From Pseudomonas botevensis (lineage in GTDB: Bacteria; Pseudomonadota; Gammaproteobacteria; Pseudomonadales; Pseudomonadaceae), in NCBI RefSeq assembly GCF_019145475.1, contig NZ_JAHTKI010000001.1, positions 716,162-780,161 on the forward strand: DNA of 64,000 nt, written 5' to 3'. Numbering within the stretch: the stretch's first letter is position 1; the number at the start of each line of letters is the position of its first letter. The notes beneath the pieces were generated by a model, which was given only the letters and a program-made list of their open reading frames with translations, did no database searches and was not told the DNA's origin. The position numbers were made by a program, and so were the translations under genes. Shown piece after piece: positions 9,816 through 19,644 of this stretch.

Positions 9816-11783
9816 TCACGCGCCAGTTGAGGTCGGGTTTGATGCGGAAACATTGCGACTCAATAGGTCGCGCAGTTGGTTTTTCTCTTCGGTACTCAAT
9901 TCGCTTTGACGGGCTTTTCTGAGTAGTTGTTCCAGGTTTCGCTCGCGTTGGCGGGCTGACAAGCTAGTAATGGTGTCGAAAAACTGTTGTTCAAGGTTGT
10001 CTCCGTCGATCAGCCATTCCTTTTCCGCCAGTGCCTTGAGCAGGCGTCCCTGTTCGGTTCCGTGCCATCGCGCGATCAACTGAAATGAGTTTAGCTTGGG
10101 ATTCTTCTGTACGGCTTCGAGCAGTGCCACCAACAGCTGTGCGTTGGTCTGGTTTTCGTCGGCAAAGTGCCCGGCATCCTCGACTTTTTCCGCCAGTTGC
10201 GGGTGATGCAGCAAGGTGCGCAGGGCTGCCAGTGTGGGTGGTTCGACGGCCGCCGGCACTCGCGGGGCACGTGGCTGGTCGCGATCGCCGCCGCGCTTGC
10301 CGTTCTTGTCCCAGGGTTTTTTGTCCCATTTCTTGCCGCCGGTGCCGGGCTTCTTCGGCGTCCACTCCTGCTGCGGCACATACATGTCCTGTGCCTGCGG
10401 CTGATGATAGTCGCTGTAATCCGGCATGGCGTCGTAATCGATGCCTGGATCATAGGCGGGTGGCGCTTCCTGCGGAGCGCTCTGGGCCAGTTGGCTGACG
10501 GTTTCGCTGCTCAGGCCGGTGATTTCGGTCAGGCGCTGGCGCATCAGGATGCGCAGGTTGGCACCGGGCACCTTGTCGATCAGCGGTGCAGCGAGCGTTG
10601 CCATGTGCGCCTTGCCTTCGAGTGAGCGTGGGTCGGCTTCCTCGGTCAACTGCTGGAAGAAATAATCCGCCAGTGGCTGGGCATGCTGATTGATGCGGGC
10701 GCGGAAGGCATCGGTGCCTTCCGCGCGGATCAAGGTGTCCGGATCCTCGCCTTCGGGCAGGAACAGAAAGCGTGCCCGGCGCCCGTCCTGCAGGCTGCTC
10801 AGGGTGGCTTCCAGGGCGCGCCACGCGGCGTTGCGGCCGGCCTGGTCACCGTCGAAGCAGAACAATACGTTCGGCACTACGCGAAACAGGCGCTTGAGGT
10901 GTTCTTCGCTGGTGGCGGTGCCCAGTGTTGCGACGGCATTGCGCAAGCCCTGTTGGGCCAGAGCGATGACGTCCATGTAGCCCTCGACGACGATGATTTC
11001 GTCGAGGTTGCGGTTGTTCTTGCGGGCTTCATAGAGGCCGTAGAGTTCCTGGCCCTTGTGGAAGACCGGGGTTTCCGGTGAGTTCAGGTACTTGGGTTTG
11101 TCGTCCCCGAGTACTCGCCCACCGAAGGCGATGATGCGCCCACGGGTGTCGCGGATCGGGAACATCACGCGATCGCGGAAGCGGTCATAGCGTTTGCCGG
11201 TTTCGGCGTTCTCGATCAGCAACCCGGCGTCGATCATGGCTTTCTGCTGCAGGGTGTCGCTGCTCAGGTGCCTGAACAGATTGTCCCAGCCCGGCGGGGC
11301 GAAACCTAGGCCGAAGTCCCGGGCAATTTCGCCGGTCAGGCCGCGGCCCTTGAGGTAATCCACGGCAGCTTTGCGTGCCGGGTGGCTCTTGAGTGCCTGG
11401 CGGTAAAAGTCAGCGGCGGCAGTGAGCAGCGGGTACAGCGGCGAATCGGTCGGTTGACGCGGCTTGTGCGAGCGACCGCTTTCTTCGCGGGGGACTTCCA
11501 TGCCGGCCGCTTTGGCCAGATCCTCGACGGCCTGGGGGAAGTCCAGGTTGTCGTGATCCATGAGAAAACCGAGCGCGTTGCCGCCGGCACCGCAACCGAA
11601 GCAGTAATAGAACTGCTTGTCGGGGCTCACGCTGAACGACGGGGTTTTCTCTTTGTGGAACGGGCAGCAGGCGGTGTAGTTCTTGCCGGCCTTCTTCAAT
11701 TGCACGCGCGAGCTGACCACATCGACGATGTCGGTGCGGTTCAGAAGGTCGTCAATGAAGCTCTGGGGGATCAACCCGGCCAT
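9816..11783 (-). CDS. dnaG: DNA primase
   Basis: A 655-residue primase. The CHC2 zinc finger reads C40-x2-H43-x17-C61-x2-C64. The catalytic core and Toprim domain follow (EGYMDV near residue 270, and the FDGD acidic motif), then a linker at about 435-517 and a C-terminal DnaB-binding domain of about 138 residues. It makes RNA primers for chromosome replication. The start is the ATG at 11781-11783 (MAGLIPQSFIDDLL); the longer open frame upstream has no family support. The linker is unusually rich in Trp, Lys, Asp, Gly and Pro. The gene sits second in the macromolecular-synthesis cluster. Confidence 0.96.
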   Translation of the reverse strand: MAGLIPQSFIDDLLNRTDIVDVVSSRVQLKKAGKNYTACCPFHKEKTPSFSVSPDKQFYYCFGCGAGGNALGFLMDHDNLDFPQAVEDLAKAAGMEVPREESGRSHKPRQPTDSPLYPLLTAAADFYRQALKSHPARKAAVDYLKGRGLTGEIARDFGLGFAPPGWDNLFRHLSSDTLQQKAMIDAGLLIENAETGKRYDRFRDRVMFPIRDTRGRIIAFGGRVLGDDKPKYLNSPETPVFHKGQELYGLYEARKNNRNLDEIIVVEGYMDVIALAQQGLRNAVATLGTATSEEHLKRLFRVVPNVLFCFDGDQAGRNAAWRALEATLSSLQDGRRARFLFLPEGEDPDTLIRAEGTDAFRARINQHAQPLADYFFQQLTEEADPRSLEGKAHMATLAAPLIDKVPGANLRILMRQRLTEITGLSSETVSQLAQSAPQEAPPAYDPGIDYDAMPDYSDYHQPQAQDMYVPQQEWTPKKPGTGGKKWDKKPWDKNGKRGGDRDQPRAPRVPAAVEPPTLAALRTLLHHPQLAEKVEDAGHFADENQTNAQLLVALLEAVQKNPKLNSFQLIARWHGTEQGRLLKALAEKEWLIDGDNLEQQFFDTITSLSARQRERNLEQLLRKARQSELSTEEKNQLRDLLSRNVSASNPTSTGA

Positions 11784-12270
11784 GGCGTTCTCGTGGTCTG
11801 CGTTGCTACTGTTATAAATCCGATGCGAAGGGCGGGCACGGGTCGTTGATGGATGCGCGCACAAAGGGCGGCTCGACCTGGGTTGTCTGCGTAATCGCTG
11901 TCGGGAAGTGTATCTGCCGAAAATCCAGTGACGTTAGTGTCAATCAGTCTTCGACCATTTGAAAATATTGCGCTGAATCCGCTACGACCTGTCGAGGGCC
12001 TTGGGAATGCTTGTGAAGCGGGCACGCAAGCAGGTGCCTTGGGCTGATCTCGCAAGAGGAATCAGTGGGGTGTGCTCGTCAACAGCCTTGAAAAGGCTCG
12101 TCAGAAAAGACGTGCACCGCTGGCAAAAGAGCCAGGCCTGACGCGGTGAAGCAGGTTTGTCTCGGTCGCATCTGCGGCTTCGACGGTGAAGCATCAAGCG
12201 TTTTACGCAAATGCCATAAGCCCGGCGGAAGGCCGGGCTTGGGCAGAAGCTTGCTTCGAACGTCTGTGTA
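11784..12270. other. Intergenic region between rpsU and dnaG, no gene seen
   Basis: No reading frame here looks like a real protein; the open frames lack any recognisable domain. On the minus strand there is a TTGACA hexamer at about 11938-11943, but I find no matching -10 at the right distance. The rpsU terminator lies at the right end. From memory, P. aeruginosa carries a small YqeY/GatB-like gene at this place; I see no trace of it. Confidence 0.5.
12218..12240 (-). terminator. Hairpin downstream of rpsU
   Basis: A perfect 9-bp stem (AAGCCCGGC / GCCGGGCTT) with a 5-nt loop begins 30 nt after the rpsU stop on the minus strand. The U tract is poor (TTATGGCATTT), so it may act as a partial terminator that sets the ratio of rpsU to dnaG-rpoD messages. 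Confidence 0.6.
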
Positions 12271-12486
12271 TTAGTACAGACGAACGGCGCGGCGCTGTTC
12301 GCGCTGAACTTTCTTGGCGTGACGCTTAACAGCAGCTGCTGCCTTGCGCTTACGCTCAGAAGTTGGCTTCTCGTAAAATTCGCGGCTACGAACTTCAGCC
12401 AGTACACCGGCTTTTTCGCAGGAGCGCTTGAAACGACGCAGAGCTACGTCGAAGGGTTCGTTCTCTTTAACTTTGACGGCTGGCAT
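12271..12486 (-). CDS. rpsU: 30S ribosomal protein S21
   Basis: A 71-residue, very basic protein ([20 protein letters not shown] at the start, [15 protein letters not shown] end) that is S21 over its whole length. S21 sits on the 30S platform next to the anti-Shine-Dalgarno end of 16S rRNA and helps initiation. It is the first gene of the rpsU-dnaG-rpoD group and divergent from tsaD, as in other gammaproteobacteria. Its 5' leader contains a large inverted repeat that I list separately. Confidence 0.97.
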
Positions 12487-12510
12487 CCAGAGCTACCTTC
12501 ATTCATTACC

Positions 12511-12580
12511 GGGGTTAACATCCTCGCGGCAAAAGAGCACTTGAAGACGTCAGTTTTTAAGGGTTGCGGATGTTAACCCC
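12511..12580 (-). repeat. 13-bp perfect inverted repeat in the rpsU 5' leader
   Basis: GGGGTTAACATCC (12511-12523) and its exact complement (12568-12580) are separated by 44 nt and end 24 nt before the rpsU start codon. In the rpsU transcript this would form one long stem closing a ~44-nt loop just upstream of the ribosome site. The position is that of an autoregulatory ribosomal-protein leader, but the function is inference. Confidence 0.7.
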
Positions 12581-12641
12581 TCATCGCTCGGAATGCAAAG
12601 CCTCTGATCGAAAACCGCTGGTCGGAGCATCACGCGGCGAC

Positions 12642-12648
12642 TATTATG
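12642..12648. promoter_or_regulatory. Overlapping divergent -10 elements of tsaD and rpsU
   Basis: TATTAT on the plus strand (tsaD side) and CATAAT on the minus strand (rpsU side) share the same bases. The minus-strand box is followed by a GC-rich stretch (AGTCGCCGCG), as expected for a growth-rate-controlled ribosomal-protein promoter. No strong -35 box is seen on either side. Confidence 0.4.
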
Positions 12649-12685
12649 CGCGCCTTCGAATTCAGCCTAAACAAGGCGCAAACCC

Positions 12686-13714
12686 ATGCTAGTACTGGGA
12701 TTAGAAACGTCCTGCGACGAAACCGGCGTCGCTTTATACGACAGTGAACGCGGTCTGCTGGCCGACGCGCTGTTCAGCCAGATCGACTTGCATCGCGTCT
12801 ATGGTGGCGTGGTGCCGGAGCTGGCCTCCCGCGATCACGTCAAGCGCATGCTGCCCTTGATTCGTCAGGTGTTGGCCGAGGCCGACTGTGTGCCGACCGA
12901 GATCGACGCCATCGCCTATACCGCAGGCCCGGGCCTGGTCGGCGCGCTGCTGGTGGGGGCTTCCTGTGCCCAGGCACTGGCGTTTGCCTGGGGGATTCCC
13001 GCACTCGGCGTACATCACATGGAAGGCCACTTGCTGGCGCCGATGCTAGAGCCGAAACCGCCGCAGTTTCCGTTCGTCGCTTTGTTGGTCTCGGGTGGCC
13101 ATACGCAACTGGTTCAGGTCGATGGTATCGGTCAATACAGCCTGCTCGGCGAGACGCTTGACGACGCGGCTGGCGAAGCGTTCGACAAGACCGCGAAGAT
13201 GATGGGCCTGAATTACCCCGGCGGACCGGAAATCGCCAAGCTGGCGCAGAAGGGTGTCGCAGGACGTTTTACCTTCCCGCGTCCGATGTGCGACCGACCG
13301 GGGCTGGATTTCAGCTTCAGCGGCTTGAAAACCTTCGCCCTCAACACCTGGCAGCAATGCGTCAGCGCCGGGGACGACGGTGAACAAGCCCGTTGCGACA
13401 TCGCGCTGGCGTTCCAGCAGGCCGTGGTAGAGACTTTGACCATCAAGTGCAAGCGTGCTCTGAAGCAGGCTGGCATGAAGCGTCTGGTGATCGCCGGTGG
13501 TGTCAGCGCCAACAAGGCGTTGCGTATTTCACTGGAAAAAATGCTCGGTGACATGAAAGGCGATGTGTTTTATGCCCGGCCTGAATTCTGCACCGACAAC
13601 GGCGCGATGATCGCGTTTGCCGGTTGTCAGCGCTTGCAGGCCGGCCAGCAGGAAAGCCTGGCGATCAGCGTGCAGGCGCGCTGGCCGATGGAGCAACTGT
13701 CGGCATTGGGATGA
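12686..13714 (+). CDS. tsaD: tRNA N6-adenosine threonylcarbamoyltransferase TsaD
   Basis: A 342-residue ASKHA-fold protein. The N-terminal phosphate motif ([13 protein letters not shown]) and the metal-binding pair H111-x3-H115 (HMEGH) match E. coli TsaD; a second metal/ATP segment (SGGHTQL) follows. With TsaB, TsaC and TsaE it makes the t6A modification at position 37 of tRNAs that read ANN codons, a set that includes the tRNA-Ile2 encoded 8.7 kb away. It is divergent from rpsU across a 199-nt gap and is the usual neighbour of that gene. Confidence 0.97.
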   Translation: MLVLGLETSCDETGVALYDSERGLLADALFSQIDLHRVYGGVVPELASRDHVKRMLPLIRQVLAEADCVPTEIDAIAYTAGPGLVGALLVGASCAQALAFAWGIPALGVHHMEGHLLAPMLEPKPPQFPFVALLVSGGHTQLVQVDGIGQYSLLGETLDDAAGEAFDKTAKMMGLNYPGGPEIAKLAQKGVAGRFTFPRPMCDRPGLDFSFSGLKTFALNTWQQCVSAGDDGEQARCDIALAFQQAVVETLTIKCKRALKQAGMKRLVIAGGVSANKALRISLEKMLGDMKGDVFYARPEFCTDNGAMIAFAGCQRLQAGQQESLAISVQARWPMEQLSALG

Positions 13715-13734
13715 GCGGCGCTCATGGGCGGTAT

Positions 13735-14304
13735 TTAAAAATGCCGTTCGCGCCCGGCAAACAGGTCGCGTAGATTGCCCCGGTGGCGCCACACGATCAG
13801 CAGCGTCAAGGTGCTCATCGGTAACAGCGCCGCCGGTTCCTGCCAGGCCAGTAACGGCAGGGTCAGCGGCGTGGCGATCAGCGCCGCCAGCGAGCTGGTG
13901 CGGGTCAGGTAGAACGTCAGCAGCCAGGCGCAGACCGCCAGCAGTGCGGCGGGCGGATACAGACCCAGCAGCATGCCGGCGGCGGTGGCGACACCCTTGC
14001 CGCCGCGAAAACGGAAATACAGCGGGAACAGGTGACCGATCACGGCGCACACGCCGATCCACGCCTGATCCTGCAGCGAAAGGCCCATTGCCGAGGCGAT
14101 CAGTACCGGCAGCAGGCCTTTGCACAGATCACCCAGCAGGGTCAGGATCGCCAGTTTGCGACCAGCCAGGCGCAGCATGTTGGTGGCGCCGGCATTACCC
14201 GAGCCACTCATTCGCGGATCCGGGTTTCCGGTCAGGCGGCTGAGCAAAATGGCGAAGGACAGCGAGCCGAGCAGGTAGGCGAGGATCGCCAGTAACCAAA
14301 ACAT
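13735..14304 (-). CDS. plsY: Glycerol-3-phosphate acyltransferase PlsY (acyl-phosphate dependent)
   Basis: A 189-residue integral membrane protein with about five hydrophobic segments and the conserved loops [11 protein letters not shown] (residues about 34-44), [12 protein letters not shown] (about 97-108) and the C-terminal WRHRGNL. PlsY transfers the acyl group of acyl-phosphate (made by PlsX) to glycerol-3-phosphate, the first step of phospholipid synthesis. It is convergent with tsaD (20-nt gap) and divergent from folB, the standard Pseudomonas arrangement. Confidence 0.95.
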   Translation of the reverse strand: MFWLLAILAYLLGSLSFAILLSRLTGNPDPRMSGSGNAGATNMLRLAGRKLAILTLLGDLCKGLLPVLIASAMGLSLQDQAWIGVCAVIGHLFPLYFRFRGGKGVATAAGMLLGLYPPAALLAVCAWLLTFYLTRTSSLAALIATPLTLPLLAWQEPAALLPMSTLTLLIVWRHRGNLRDLFAGRERHF

Positions 14305-14378
14305 GCTAACTATTCCGGGCGAGGACGCCCTGATTCTAACGGCGCATTGCGCCCTTGTCGTGCAGCGGAGAAAAGTGC

Positions 14379-14735
14379 TTGGACAGAGTGTTTATCGAGG
14401 GCCTGGAAGTCGACACCGTGATCGGTGCCTACGACTGGGAGCGCGGCATCCGACAGTGCCTGCGTCTTGATCTGAGCTTCGCCTGGGACAATCGCCCGGC
14501 CGCCGCCGGTGACGATCTGACCCTGGCGCTCGACTACGCCAGCGTGTCCACGCGGATCCAGGCCTTTGCCGAGCAGGCCCAGTATCAACTGGTCGAGACC
14601 TTCGCCGAGCGTCTGGTCGAAGTGCTGATGAATGAATTCAAGATCACCTGGGTACGCCTGAAGCTGACCAAGCCAGGCGCGGTTCCGGCCGCCAGGGGCG
14701 GTGTCGGCGTGGAGATCGAGCGCGGATGTCGCTGA
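14379..14735 (+). CDS. folB: Dihydroneopterin aldolase
   Basis: A 118-residue folate enzyme (family length about 115-120) beginning [21 protein letters not shown], with the conserved catalytic-region Lys and Glu in its second half ([20 protein letters not shown]). It converts dihydroneopterin to 6-hydroxymethyl-dihydropterin and glycolaldehyde. The start is a TTG at 14379 placed 8 nt after GGAG (14367-14370); the frame is open further upstream but has no support there. The last 10 nt overlap folK, so the two consecutive folate steps are translationally coupled. Confidence 0.92.
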   Translation: MDRVFIEGLEVDTVIGAYDWERGIRQCLRLDLSFAWDNRPAAAGDDLTLALDYASVSTRIQAFAEQAQYQLVETFAERLVEVLMNEFKITWVRLKLTKPGAVPAARGGVGVEIERGCR

Positions 14736-15244
14736 CTCAGGTCTACCTCGGCCTCGGTAGCAATATCGAGCGCGAAACCCATTTGCATGCCGGTCTGGAT
14801 GCCCTGGCCGCGTTTCTGGTGGATATCCGCTGCTCGGCAGTGTTCGAAAGCCAGCCGGTGGGCATCAAGAGCGGTCCGTTCTTCAATTTCGTGGTGTCGG
14901 CGTATACCGACCTGCCCTTGATGGAGCTGGATCGCCGCCTGAAATTCATCGAAGCGGATAACGGCCGTTATGCGCCGGATCGCAAGGGCTTGCCGCTGGA
15001 CATCGACGTGCTGCTGTATGGCGACCTGGTGGGCAATTTCGACGGATTGATCCTGCCGCGAGCGGAAATCCTGAAAAACGCCTTTGTGTTGTGGCCGTTG
15101 TCGCTGATTGCGCCGGATCGAGTGCATCCGGGTGTGGGAAAAAGCTTCGCTGCATTGTGGGCTGACGCGCAGATCGATCAGGTGCTGGCGCCGGTGCGAT
15201 TCGAGTGGCGCGGCCAGCAACTGACCCCTGAGGCGCTGCGGTGA
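14726..15244 (+). CDS. folK: 6-hydroxymethyl-dihydropterin pyrophosphokinase
   Basis: A 172-residue HPPK. The N-terminal YLGLGSN strand, the FVDIRCSAVFESQPVG region and the signature RKGLPLDIDVLLYGD (metal-binding Asp pair, about residues 88-102) are all present. It transfers pyrophosphate from ATP to the product of FolB. The ATG lies inside the end of folB, a typical coupled pair. A REPIN separates its stop from the convergent cca gene. Confidence 0.95.
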   Translation: MSLTQVYLGLGSNIERETHLHAGLDALAAFLVDIRCSAVFESQPVGIKSGPFFNFVVSAYTDLPLMELDRRLKFIEADNGRYAPDRKGLPLDIDVLLYGDLVGNFDGLILPRAEILKNAFVLWPLSLIAPDRVHPGVGKSFAALWADAQIDQVLAPVRFEWRGQQLTPEALR

Positions 15245-15256
15245 ACTGACGAGTGT

Positions 15257-15312
15257 CCTTGCGGGCAAGCTCGCTTCCACTTGTCCTGTGGGAGCAGGCT
15301 GGCCCGCGAAGC
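15257..15312. repeat. REPIN between folK and cca
   Basis: Two inverted REP-like units, the first containing GCGGGCAAGCTCGCTTCCAC and the second GTGGGAGCAGGCTGGCCCGC, are separated by a short spacer. This is the usual Pseudomonas REP doublet and it sits between two convergent genes, where it may also help end transcripts. Confidence 0.85.
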
Positions 15313-15315
15313 TTT

Positions 15316-16545
15316 TCAGGTTGACGCCGAGTCCTTGTAGGCCTTCAACGCCTTGAGCCGTTCGCGCTTGAGCGCCTCGCCCAGTTCTGGGCCTTTGAAA
15401 CCCTTCTCCAGCAATGGCTGAACAGCCACGCCCCGCGCCACACTGGCCGCGCCACGCAAGTAATCCGCCTGTGGATAACTGCGCTGCTCCAGACCTTTGC
15501 GTCCTCGGGCGTCCATTTCGCACGCAATGATGAATTCCTCAAAGCGTTGCGGGCGGCGATAAACATCGAAACTCTGCAACAGCTCCAGCAAGGTCGAGGC
15601 TTTCAGTTCAAGCGCACGATGGCCGTGGGTGTGGTACTGGCCGACCAGCAGCGCCAGCTCCTGGCAATCCTTCGGCGCCTTGAAGCGCTCGTTGACGGCC
15701 TTGATCAGCTTCAGGCCCTTGTGCTCATGGGCGATATGCCGGGGCCACTCCTCTTCCGGGGTCAGGCCTTTGCCAAGATCATGCAGCAGGCAGGCCCAGC
15801 GCACGGTCAGCGGCTGTTTATGCAGAGCCGATTGTTCCAGCACGCTCAGCGTATGAATGCCGCTGTCGATTTCAGGGTGATGGACTTCCGGTTGCGGCAC
15901 GCCGAACAACGCATCGACCTCCGGCATCAGCACTTTCAGCGCGCCACAATCACGCAGCACCTGAATAAACACCTGTGGCTGGTCTTCCATCAGTGCGCGG
16001 GAGATTTCCTTCCAGCTGCGCTCGGCGGTCAAGGCTTCAAGTTCACCGGACTCGCTGAGCTGGCGCATCAGCTCCAGGGTCTCGGCGGCGACGCTGAAAC
16101 CCAGCCCGGCATAGCGGGCGGCGAAGCGTGCAACACGCAGTACTCGCAGGGGATCTTCGGCGAACGCGGGGGAAACGTGACGCAGAATCCGCGCTTCAAG
16201 ATCGCGCTGTCCGTGATAAGGGTCGGTCAGGTTCTGCTGGTCGTCCTCGGCCATGGCATTGATGGTCAGGTCGCGGCGGATCAGGTCTTCTTCAAGGGTC
16301 ACTTCGGGGCTGGCGTGAAACGTGAAACCGCCATAACCGCGACCGCTTTTGCGCTCGGTGCGGGCGAGGGCGTATTCCTCGCCGGTTTTCGGATGAAGAA
16401 ACACCGGGAAGTCCGCGCCTACCGGGCGAAATCCCTGGGCGAGCATTTCCTCGGTGGTCGCGCCGACCACCACTCGATCGATATCGGTGACGGGGATACC
16501 CAGCAGGCGATCGCGCACCGCGCCGCCGACCTTATAAATCTGCAT
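15316..16545 (-). CDS. cca: CCA-adding tRNA nucleotidyltransferase with HD domain
   Basis: A 409-residue class II nucleotidyltransferase. GGAVRD at residues 7-12 and the catalytic pair D21/D23 (TDIDRVVVG) form the active site; the ERxxxE-type tRNA/NTP segments follow. A C-terminal HD domain (LLHDLGKG near 255) is present, as in the gamma-proteobacterial enzymes with added phosphatase/phosphodiesterase activity. It builds or repairs the 3' CCA end of tRNAs. The ATG is at 16543-16545; a 63-nt gap separates it from the SpoVR gene upstream. Confidence 0.96.
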   Translation of the reverse strand: MQIYKVGGAVRDRLLGIPVTDIDRVVVGATTEEMLAQGFRPVGADFPVFLHPKTGEEYALARTERKSGRGYGGFTFHASPEVTLEEDLIRRDLTINAMAEDDQQNLTDPYHGQRDLEARILRHVSPAFAEDPLRVLRVARFAARYAGLGFSVAAETLELMRQLSESGELEALTAERSWKEISRALMEDQPQVFIQVLRDCGALKVLMPEVDALFGVPQPEVHHPEIDSGIHTLSVLEQSALHKQPLTVRWACLLHDLGKGLTPEEEWPRHIAHEHKGLKLIKAVNERFKAPKDCQELALLVGQYHTHGHRALELKASTLLELLQSFDVYRRPQRFEEFIIACEMDARGRKGLEQRSYPQADYLRGAASVARGVAVQPLLEKGFKGPELGEALKRERLKALKAYKDSAST

Positions 16546-16608
16546 AAAAAACCTCCGTTGGCCCGACAGGATAACCTTTGCGCCGGGCTTTCGGAGGCAA
16601 GAACGGGA

Positions 16609-18171
16609 TCAAAGGTGAATGACGGCCAGGTCGAGCCGGCCGTAATCGCCCTCGGCATGTTCGCTGCGTGGCGGAACGTGATGAGTCTTCATGATCTGGT
16701 CGCCCTGCAGGGTTTCCAGATGAATGTCGAAGCCCCACAACCGGTGCAGATGTTTCAGTACCTCGTCGGTGGAGTCTCCCAGCGGTTTGCGGTCGTGCTG
16801 CTGGTGACGCAGGGTCAGCGAGCGGTCGCCGCGACGGTCGATGCTGTAGATCTGCACGTTCGGTTCGCGGTTGCCGAGGTTGTATTGCGCCGCCAGGGTT
16901 TCACGAATGATCCGGTAGCCGCCCTCGTCGTGGATGGCGGGCACCAGCAGGTCGTCCCGCTGGTCGTCATCGAGAATGCTGAACAGTTTCAGGTCGCGAA
17001 TCACCTTCGGTGACAGGTATTGCAGGATGAAACTCTCGTCCTTGAAGCTGCTCATGGCGAACTTGAGGGTCGACAGCCAGTCGGAGCCGGCGATTTCCGG
17101 GAACCAGCGGCGGTCCTCCTCGGTCGGTTCCTCGCACATGCGCCGGATATCGCGATACATGGCGAAGCCCAGTGCATACGGGTTGATGCCGCTGTAATAA
17201 GGGCTGTCGAAGCCAGGCTGGAACACCACGCTGGTGTGCGAGGTGAGGAATTCCATCATGAAGCCGTCGGTGACCAGGCCCTCGTCGTACAGATCGTTCA
17301 TCAGTGTGTAGTGCCAGAACGTCGCCCAGCCTTCGTTCATCACCTGCGTCTGGCGCTGTGGGTAGAAATACTGGGCGATCTTGCGCACGATCCGCACGAT
17401 CTCGCGCTGCCACGGCTCAAGCAGTGGCGCGTGTTTTTCGATGAAATACAGAATGTTTTCCTGCGGCTCGGCCGGGAACCGGGCGTTGTCCTTGTCGCTG
17501 TATTTGTCCGCGCCTTTTGGAATGGTGCGCCACAGATCGTTGATCTGCTTCTGCATATGTTCTTCGCGATCCTTCTGCCGCCGCCGTTCTTCTTCGGCGG
17601 AAATCGGATAGGGGCGCTTGTAGCGGTCGACGCCGTAGTTCATCAGGGCGTGGCAGGAGTCGAGCAGGTCTTCAACGGCATCGATACCGTGGCGCTCCTC
17701 GCACTGCATGATGTACTGCTTGGCGAACACCAGGTAATCGATGATCGAACTGGCATCGGTCCAGGTGCGGAACAGGTAATTGCCCTTGAAGAAGCTGTTA
17801 TGGCCGTAGCAGGCGTGAGCCACCACCAGCGCCTGCATGCAGATGGTGTTTTCCTCCATCAGGTAGGCGATGCACGGGTCGGAGTTGATCACGATTTCGT
17901 AGGCGAGGCCCATCTGCCCACGGCTGTAGGACTTTTCTGTGCTGAGGAAGTGTTTGCCGTAGGACCAGTGGTGGTAACCCAGCGGCATGCCGACCGAGGC
18001 ATAGGCATCCATCATCTGCTCGGCGGTGATCACTTCGATCTGGTTGGGGTAGGTATCCAGGGCGTAACCGGCCGCAATACGGGCGATTTCGCGGTCGTAG
18101 GCCTGGATCAGCTCGAACGTCCATTCGGAGCCGGTGGAAATGGGTTGGCGCTTCTGCTCTTTGGCGGTCAT
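16609..18171 (-). CDS. SpoVR-family protein (YcgB-like)
   Basis: A 520-residue soluble protein with no signal peptide or membrane segment, matching the SpoVR/YcgB family over its full length; it has the conserved [21 protein letters not shown] His-rich segment and the [13 protein letters not shown] motif. The biochemical role is not known to me. The family was named for a Bacillus gene affecting spore cortex, but in pseudomonads it travels with prkA and yeaH. Here its ATG overlaps the yeaH stop by 4 nt (ATGA), so translation is coupled and a shared starvation or stationary-phase role with the kinase is the best inference. Confidence 0.9.
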   Translation of the reverse strand: MTAKEQKRQPISTGSEWTFELIQAYDREIARIAAGYALDTYPNQIEVITAEQMMDAYASVGMPLGYHHWSYGKHFLSTEKSYSRGQMGLAYEIVINSDPCIAYLMEENTICMQALVVAHACYGHNSFFKGNYLFRTWTDASSIIDYLVFAKQYIMQCEERHGIDAVEDLLDSCHALMNYGVDRYKRPYPISAEEERRRQKDREEHMQKQINDLWRTIPKGADKYSDKDNARFPAEPQENILYFIEKHAPLLEPWQREIVRIVRKIAQYFYPQRQTQVMNEGWATFWHYTLMNDLYDEGLVTDGFMMEFLTSHTSVVFQPGFDSPYYSGINPYALGFAMYRDIRRMCEEPTEEDRRWFPEIAGSDWLSTLKFAMSSFKDESFILQYLSPKVIRDLKLFSILDDDQRDDLLVPAIHDEGGYRIIRETLAAQYNLGNREPNVQIYSIDRRGDRSLTLRHQQHDRKPLGDSTDEVLKHLHRLWGFDIHLETLQGDQIMKTHHVPPRSEHAEGDYGRLDLAVIHL

Positions 18172-19439
18172 GTCACTAACCTGCGCTGGAAGAGTTCACG
18201 GAAGACCGGATAGATATCCCCGGCCGAGACCAGTTGCTGCTGGGCAAAAGTGTCGGAAAAGGCTTCGGCTATACGTTCGTATTCGTACCACAGGGCCTGA
18301 TGTTCGCGTGGGGTGATCTCTACGTAAGTGTAGTACTGCACAAACGGCATGATCTGGTTGATGAGGATGTCGCGGCAGATCGGCGAGTCGTCGTTCCAGT
18401 TGTCGCCGTCCGAGGCCTGGGCGGCGTAGATGTTCCACTCGTTGCTCGGATAACGCTCAGCCATGATCTCCTGCATCAGTTTCAGGGCGCTGGAGACGAT
18501 GGTCCCGCCGGTTTCGCGCGAATAGAAAAACTCCTCTTCGTCCACTTCCCGGGCGCTGGTGTGGTGGCGGATGAACACCACGTCGATCTTGTCGTAGTTC
18601 CGCTTGAGAAACAGGTACAGCAGGATGAAGAAGCGCTTGGCGATGTCCTTGGTGGCCTGGGTCATGGAGCCGGAAACGTCCATCAGACAGAACATCACCG
18701 CCTTGGAGCTGGGGTTGGGCTGCTTGATCAGCAGGTTGTATTTGAGGTCGAAGGTGTCGAGGAACGGTACGCGGTGAATGCGCGCACTGAGTTTCTCGAT
18801 TTCCGCCTCCAGTTCCTGAATATCGCCGAAGTTGTCTGGCTCTTCGCGCTTGAGTCGCGCCAGTTCCTCTTTGACTTCGCGCAGTTTGGCGCGGCTGCTG
18901 CCCGACAGGGCGATACGCCGCGCATGGGCCGAACGCAGGGTGCGGATGATGTTGATCCGCGACGGGTTGCCCTCGTTGCTGATCCCGGCGCGCACGGTCT
19001 TGAAGGTGTCGGTGCCGGTCAGGTTGCGCTTGACCAGGTTGGGCAGTTCGAGATCCTCGAACATGAACTCGAGGAATTCTTCCTGGGTGATCTGGAAGAC
19101 GAACTCATCCATGCCTTCGCCGGAGTTGCCGGCCTTGCCCGGGCCACGGCCACCACCGCCTCCCGGCGGGCGGGCGATGTGCTCGCCAGCGGTGAATTCC
19201 TTGTTGCCGGGGTGAACCACGGTCTGCTTGCCGCCGCGTCCATGGTGAAGCACCGGTTCGTCGATGTCGCGACCGGGAATGCTGATCTGTTCGCCGTGTT
19301 CCATGTCGGTGATGGAGCGCCGGCTGACCGCCTCTTCGACAGCCTTCTTGATATGGTCACGGTAACGCCGCAGGAAGCGCTGACGGTTCACCGTGCTCTT
19401 GTTCTTGCCATTGAGACGTCGGTCGATCACATAGCTCAT
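18168..19439 (-). CDS. yeaH: YeaH/YhbH family protein with a vWA-like domain
   Basis: A 423-residue protein of the YeaH/YhbH (DUF444) family. The N-terminal half is charged, with a glycine-rich stretch at about 88-106. The second half has a von Willebrand A-like fold with an intact MIDAS-type DVSGSM motif near residue 250, which normally binds a divalent metal. Members are functionally linked to the PrkA kinase. It lies 205 nt downstream of prkA and overlaps the SpoVR gene, giving the order prkA-yeaH-spoVR. Confidence 0.9.
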   Translation of the reverse strand: MSYVIDRRLNGKNKSTVNRQRFLRRYRDHIKKAVEEAVSRRSITDMEHGEQISIPGRDIDEPVLHHGRGGKQTVVHPGNKEFTAGEHIARPPGGGGGRGPGKAGNSGEGMDEFVFQITQEEFLEFMFEDLELPNLVKRNLTGTDTFKTVRAGISNEGNPSRINIIRTLRSAHARRIALSGSSRAKLREVKEELARLKREEPDNFGDIQELEAEIEKLSARIHRVPFLDTFDLKYNLLIKQPNPSSKAVMFCLMDVSGSMTQATKDIAKRFFILLYLFLKRNYDKIDVVFIRHHTSAREVDEEEFFYSRETGGTIVSSALKLMQEIMAERYPSNEWNIYAAQASDGDNWNDDSPICRDILINQIMPFVQYYTYVEITPREHQALWYEYERIAEAFSDTFAQQQLVSAGDIYPVFRELFQRRLVT

Positions 19440-19575
19440 GACTGCTCCTTAGAAGCTGTCCTGCAAAGGGGCGAGCGGTCATGCAGCATTGAACCGAATG
19501 CCAAGGGACGTACACGCTCCCCCAAGCGCTTTGGGTGCTGCCTGAACCTCGCTACCGCCTTTCGAACACCTTCCA

Positions 19576-19611
19576 GAGGCCTGTGTAGCAGAAAAAGCGC
19601 CCACAGGCCTC
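19576..19611 (-). other. Hairpin in the prkA-yeaH intercistronic gap
   Basis: A perfect 10-bp inverted repeat (GAGGCCTGTG / CACAGGCCTC) with a 16-nt loop lies in the 205-nt gap downstream of prkA. There is no U tract, so it is more likely a processing or stability element that lets prkA be expressed above yeaH-spoVR than a full terminator. The gap holds no plausible gene. Confidence 0.55.
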
Positions 19612-19644
19612 GGGCTGACGACAACCGGTCTGACCGGCCGCGGT

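Noticed and set aside
11982..12407. A 141-codon frame covering the rpsU-dnaG gap and part of rpsU on the same strand but in another frame
   Set aside because: It overlaps rpsU out of frame, starts inside it, and shows no domain; not supported as a gene.
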